From: Rhodospirillaceae bacterium
Lineage (GTDB): Bacteria; Pseudomonadota; Alphaproteobacteria; Rhodospirillales; Rhodospirillaceae
DNA length: 64,000 bases
Direction of reading: 5' to 3'
Assembly: GCA_028822445.1 (NCBI GenBank)
Contig: JAPKDQ010000004.1
Span: 62,001 to 126,000, forward strand
The notes beneath the pieces were generated by a model. That model had not been told where the DNA came from. It made no database searches and saw nothing but the letters and a program-made list of their open reading frames with translations. Made by a program: the position numbers and the translations under genes. Positions within the stretch are counted from its first letter, which is position 1. The number at the start of each line of letters is the position of its first letter. This document shows positions 60,680-64,000 of this stretch, piece by piece.

Positions 60680-62671
60680 ATGACTGATCTCACGGACACT
60701 TCCGCGCGTAAAGCCCCGGCTCCGATCCTCAAGCCAGTCTTTATCCCGGCTGCAGGTATAATCGCTCTTATCGTCGTTTTAACAGCGTTTTCACCAGAGC
60801 TCGCCGGCGGCATCTTCAACAGGATGAACAGCTGGATTGTGGAAACTGTCGGGTGGTTCTATGCCCTCAGTGTCAGTGTAATTCTGGTTACCTGTCTGTT
60901 CTTAGCGTTTAGCAGTCTCGGTCAAATACGCTTGGGACCAGATCATTCAAGGCCCGATTACAGTTACACATCTTGGTTTGCGATGCTGTTTTCCGCAGGG
61001 ATGGGAATCGGACTTTTGTTTTTCGGCGTGGCCGAACCGATTATGCACTACGCAGCTCCGCCTGAAGGATACCCTGAGACCTGGCAATCAGCGCGTGCGG
61101 CAATGGAAATAACGTATTTCCATTGGGGACTGCATGCCTGGGCGATCTATGTCGTAGTGGGTATGTCGCTGGCTTACTTTAGTTTCCGGTGTGGACTACC
61201 TCTGACAATTCGTTCGGCCTTGTATCCGATTATAGGGGAACGCATTTACGGGCCAATTGGTCATGCCGTTGATGTGTTTGCGGTCATTGGTACTTTGTTT
61301 GGGGTTGCCACATCACTCGGTCTTGGGGTCTCTCAGGTTAACGCCGGTTTATCCTATCTGTTTGGGTTGCCGACAGGAACATCTGTTCAGATTACACTGA
61401 TCGCACTAATTACAGGTGCAGCGACGCTTTCGGTGGTCTCCGGGCTGGATAAGGGCATCAAGCGACTATCGGAATTGAATATGCTGCTGGCATGCGTGCT
61501 ACTTGTATGTGTGATCGCGGCGGGTCCGACTTTGCTAATTTTTAATAGTTATGTCGAAAACCTTGGTAATTATCTGCAGACCATGTTCCATCGCAGCCTT
61601 GACCTCAAGGTGTATGAAGATGGCGATGCTTGGCTCGGCTCGTGGACGATTTTCTATTGGGGTTGGTGGGTTAGCTGGTCACCTTTCGTCGGTATGTTCA
61701 TTGCCCGCATCTCTCGGGGCCGAACGGTACGCGAGTTTGTGCTGGGGGTGTTATTGGTTCCCAGCCTCGTATCGTTCCTGTGGTTCACAGCGTTTGGCAA
61801 TAGCGCACTATTCCTTGAGTTGGCAGGAGATGGCGCAGGTATTGCAGTTGCCGTGTCGGAGAATATGCCGGTCGCTTTGTTCAAGTTTCTCGAGAATCTA
61901 CCTTTTGCAGAGGTTACCTCTTTAATAGCGATTGTTTTGGTCGTGACATTCTTTGTGACGTCATCGGATTCAGGTTCTCTGGTGATCGATATCATCACCG
62001 TTGGCGGCAAGACTAATACCGCCGTTTGGCAGCGGGTCTTCTGGGCCGTATCGGAAGGCTTGGTCGCTGCAATTCTATTGCTAGCCGGCGGGCTCGGCGC
62101 GTTGCAGACAGCCACTGTTGCGAGTGCCTTACCGTTCACTGTTGTAGTGCTGTTTGCGACATTCGGGTTGGTTCGCGCGCTTCGCGCTGAGGTCACTAAG
62201 CTACATGATGGAGAAATTGTCCCGGACGTTGCAGTTTCCGGCGCTTCCGATATTCCATGGAAAACACGACTTAACGAAATCCTATCGCACCCGACTAAAG
62301 CCCGGGTCGAGAAATTTATTGACGAGCGTGTGATTGCTGCGTTGAAAGAAGTGGCGGCTGAAATAGAAAGGCACGATAGCTCAGCACATGCGGTTCTTGA
62401 TTCTGATTCCGCACAGTTAGTTGTCGGGCATCAGGACGAGGCGAATTTTTACTTTGCGGTGAAACCTAAGGGGTGCTTAAAGCCAGCATTTGCGTTTCCG
62501 GAATTCAATCCGGACGATGAACGCGGTGAGCGATTCTATCGCGCGGAGGTGCACCTAGCTGATGGTGGACAGAAATACTGTATCTTTGGATACACCCAAG
62601 AGCAGATTATAAATGATGTGCTGAAGCAGTATAATCGGCATATTGAGTACTTGCATATGGTACGGGTTTAG
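60680..62671 (+). CDS. BCCT-family betaine/choline/carnitine transporter
   Basis: This 663-residue inner-membrane transporter takes up quaternary amines such as glycine betaine or choline with Na+ or H+. Twelve helices are expected. Family motifs are MLFSAGMGIGLLFFGVAEPI near 103-122, ITYFHWGLHAWAIYV, GVATSLGLGVSQVNAGL near 211-227 and the substrate-site WGWWVSWSPFVGMFIARISR near 327-346. Residues after about 505 form a soluble tail as in BetT-type members, which may sense osmotic strength. Its stop overlaps the end of the convergent sulfotransferase gene by four bases. Confidence 0.94.
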   Translation: MTDLTDTSARKAPAPILKPVFIPAAGIIALIVVLTAFSPELAGGIFNRMNSWIVETVGWFYALSVSVILVTCLFLAFSSLGQIRLGPDHSRPDYSYTSWFAMLFSAGMGIGLLFFGVAEPIMHYAAPPEGYPETWQSARAAMEITYFHWGLHAWAIYVVVGMSLAYFSFRCGLPLTIRSALYPIIGERIYGPIGHAVDVFAVIGTLFGVATSLGLGVSQVNAGLSYLFGLPTGTSVQITLIALITGAATLSVVSGLDKGIKRLSELNMLLACVLLVCVIAAGPTLLIFNSYVENLGNYLQTMFHRSLDLKVYEDGDAWLGSWTIFYWGWWVSWSPFVGMFIARISRGRTVREFVLGVLLVPSLVSFLWFTAFGNSALFLELAGDGAGIAVAVSENMPVALFKFLENLPFAEVTSLIAIVLVVTFFVTSSDSGSLVIDIITVGGKTNTAVWQRVFWAVSEGLVAAILLLAGGLGALQTATVASALPFTVVVLFATFGLVRALRAEVTKLHDGEIVPDVAVSGASDIPWKTRLNEILSHPTKARVEKFIDERVIAALKEVAAEIERHDSSAHAVLDSDSAQLVVGHQDEANFYFAVKPKGCLKPAFAFPEFNPDDERGERFYRAEVHLADGGQKYCIFGYTQEQIINDVLKQYNRHIEYLHMVRV

Positions 62672-64000
62672 TCTTCCTCACAGCTGGTAATTTTGGGTCC
62701 TAAGGCATTCTTTAGGGGTTTAAGAAACGCTTCGAAGTTTCGCCACTGATCCACACCAGATGTATAAATTGGCTGACGCACTTGTTCTGAGCTAGCGGTT
62801 CTTACCGTCCGTTCTGTTTTATGGAAATCGATGCAGGCTTGTTCGAATGGCAGGTCGCAATACTCAAGTATTCGGTGCACTTCGGATTCGATATTAGTTA
62901 CGACGTCTTCGTATTGAACTCTTAACGTCTTGCCGGGCAGGGCGGCATCCCAATGGGCCATCAGATCTACGTAACTTTTGTAATAGCGACTAATCTCATC
63001 GAGCCCGTAGGTGAACTCCTGCCCCTCCGCAAAAAGTTGCTTAAAGCCAGAAAAGCAGCATGCCATGGCATCGCGTCGAGCATCGATGATTTTAGCATTG
63101 GGCAGAATTAAGTGGATGAGCCCTATGTGCCGGAAGTTGTTTGGCATTTTATCGGTGAATCGTGGCGCGCCTCTGTGATGGATCTCCGTCTCACGCACAT
63201 AAGCGTCGCCGAATTCCCTGAGTTGGTTAGTGGAGAGCTCTTTTAAAACCGCTGGGTATCTCCGTTCATCTTCAAAGGTCCGGCGGCCACCAAGGCGGTG
63301 GGCAAGAGCTGGGATGTTGGGGAGCTCCATCGTGCCTTCCACTTGTGAATGGGAGGCAAGTATTTGCTCCACTAGCGTTGAACCCGCGCGCGGTAGCCCG
63401 ACTATAAAAATAGGTGCGTTACTGTCTGAGCCAGAACTTAAATGCGACGTAAGGAAGTGGGATGTGCAAATATCGGCCTGTGCTTGAAGCTCCTCTTGCA
63501 TGCGGTCGGCGTCGTACCGGGTTTGCTTCTTTTTTAGCTGGTTGCCCCGTTCGTAATATAAAAACGAATGTTCGAATTCCCTAGCGTCCTCATGCGCCTT
63601 GCCCAGTGCGAAACAAAGGTGAATACGGTCTGTCGTTGTCGTGCCAGATGATTGTTCGGCGCTGGCCATACGGCTGCGTTCATCGTTAGTAAACCGATAA
63701 GTTTTAAGGTTAGCCAGGCTCCAGTAAGCATCCCCGAGGTCTGGTTTTATGGCATAGGCGGTCCTGTAGGACTGGACGGCTTCCTTTTGGCGGCCGACTG
63801 TTTTAAGCGCGTGCCCTTTGACTATGTGCACATGAGCGTTGGCAGGCACTTTATTTAGCACCGACTCATAGATGTCTAGCGCACCCTGGAATTGACCCAC
63901 CGCAGCGCATTCATTGGCGTACAGAGTTTCTAACGCAGGGTTCTCCGGGTCTGAATCATAGAGAGCCCGTGCTTGCTCCAGTGCCCGTTCAAATTTCTGA
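62668..64000 (-). CDS. TPR-sulfotransferase protein (5' end beyond window)
   Basis: The open frame runs past the right window edge, so the start is missing. The visible part, about 440 residues, begins with TPR repeats (PENPALETLYANECAAVGQF, then ALDIYESVLNKVPANAHVHI and TAYAIKPDLGDAYWSLANLK). A sulfotransferase domain follows: the PAPS-binding FIVGLPRAGSTLVEQILASH near the middle and FTDKMPNNFRHIGLIHLILP, then DARRDAMACCFSGFKQLFA. Such proteins put sulfate on hydroxyls of sugars or lipids; the TPRs hold a partner. The substrate is unknown. It is convergent with BCCT. Confidence 0.88.
   Translation of the reverse strand, partial: QKFERALEQARALYDSDPENPALETLYANECAAVGQFQGALDIYESVLNKVPANAHVHIVKGHALKTVGRQKEAVQSYRTAYAIKPDLGDAYWSLANLKTYRFTNDERSRMASAEQSSGTTTTDRIHLCFALGKAHEDAREFEHSFLYYERGNQLKKKQTRYDADRMQEELQAQADICTSHFLTSHLSSGSDSNAPIFIVGLPRAGSTLVEQILASHSQVEGTMELPNIPALAHRLGGRRTFEDERRYPAVLKELSTNQLREFGDAYVRETEIHHRGAPRFTDKMPNNFRHIGLIHLILPNAKIIDARRDAMACCFSGFKQLFAEGQEFTYGLDEISRYYKSYVDLMAHWDAALPGKTLRVQYEDVVTNIESEVHRILEYCDLPFEQACIDFHKTERTVRTASSEQVRQPIYTSGVDQWRNFEAFLKPLKNALGPKITSCEED

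Overview
The window reads as the chromosome of an alphaproteobacterium of Rhodospirillales or marine SAR116 type with moderate G+C. Several features point that way. Homologues of the mitochondrial complex I accessory subunits NDUFA12 and NDUFS4 are both present, as is the order rne / cell-wall amidase / PBP1A / prfB. RNase E has an acidic insertion in its S1 region, ThiS and ThiG are fused, DUF2155 sits beside aat, and LexA-type sites have the alphaproteobacterial form GTTC-N7-GTTC. No rRNA, phage, transposase, CRISPR array or plasmid function was seen. Genes are tightly packed and many convergent pairs touch or overlap. All calls come from reading the sequence; no search was run.

Layout. 0.3-2.1 kb (+): NDUFA12 homologue, two tandem MlaD-like proteins and DUF2155. 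2.0-5.0 kb (-): aat, accC, accB, aroQ. 5.2-7.2 kb: thiS-thiG fusion and an aldo/keto reductase. 7.5-13 kb: DUF2786-like protein, DsbA-like thioredoxin, M48-TPR protease, a short gamma-glutamyltransferase-like lipoprotein and an aminotransferase. 13-22 kb: rne, then amidase, PBP1A, a cysteine-cluster protein and prfB with its programmed frameshift. 22-32 kb: bcp, glnE, a YhdP/AsmA-like protein, tyrS, anmK and a small hydrolase. 32-36 kb: Rrf2 regulator, cysteine desulfurase, ferredoxin, mnmA and tRNA-Met, a set for Fe-S clusters and tRNA thiolation. 36-46 kb: mixed metabolic genes (CMD-fold protein, paraoxonase-like protein, aldehyde dehydrogenase, exported methyltransferase-like protein), pepN and dusA, with decayed gene fragments between them. 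46.3-46.5 kb: two LexA-type boxes in front of a 33-residue membrane peptide. 46.9-54.2 kb: a ten-gene Mrp/Mbh-type cation/proton antiporter operon. 54-59 kb: DUF192 protein, cytochrome c-sugar dehydrogenase, O-methyltransferase, two unusual alpha/beta hydrolases and a hydrolase remnant. 59-64 kb: tRNA-Pro, NDUFS4 homologue, tRNA-Arg, a methyltransferase, a BCCT transporter and a TPR-sulfotransferase cut by the window end.

The strongest candidate for something undescribed is the unit at 46.3-46.5 kb. Two boxes of the alphaproteobacterial LexA type face each other just upstream of a short ORF for a single-pass inner-membrane peptide. This is the architecture of a SidA-like SOS division inhibitor. 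Other points worth a second look are an Rrf2/IscR-like regulator with no cysteine at all, an NDUFS4 gene whose stop codon shares its last base with the first base of tRNA-Arg, two alpha/beta hydrolases with His at the nucleophile position plus two decayed relatives, and an antiporter operon whose gene order follows the archaeal Mbh membrane arm with two extra antiporter-like subunits.
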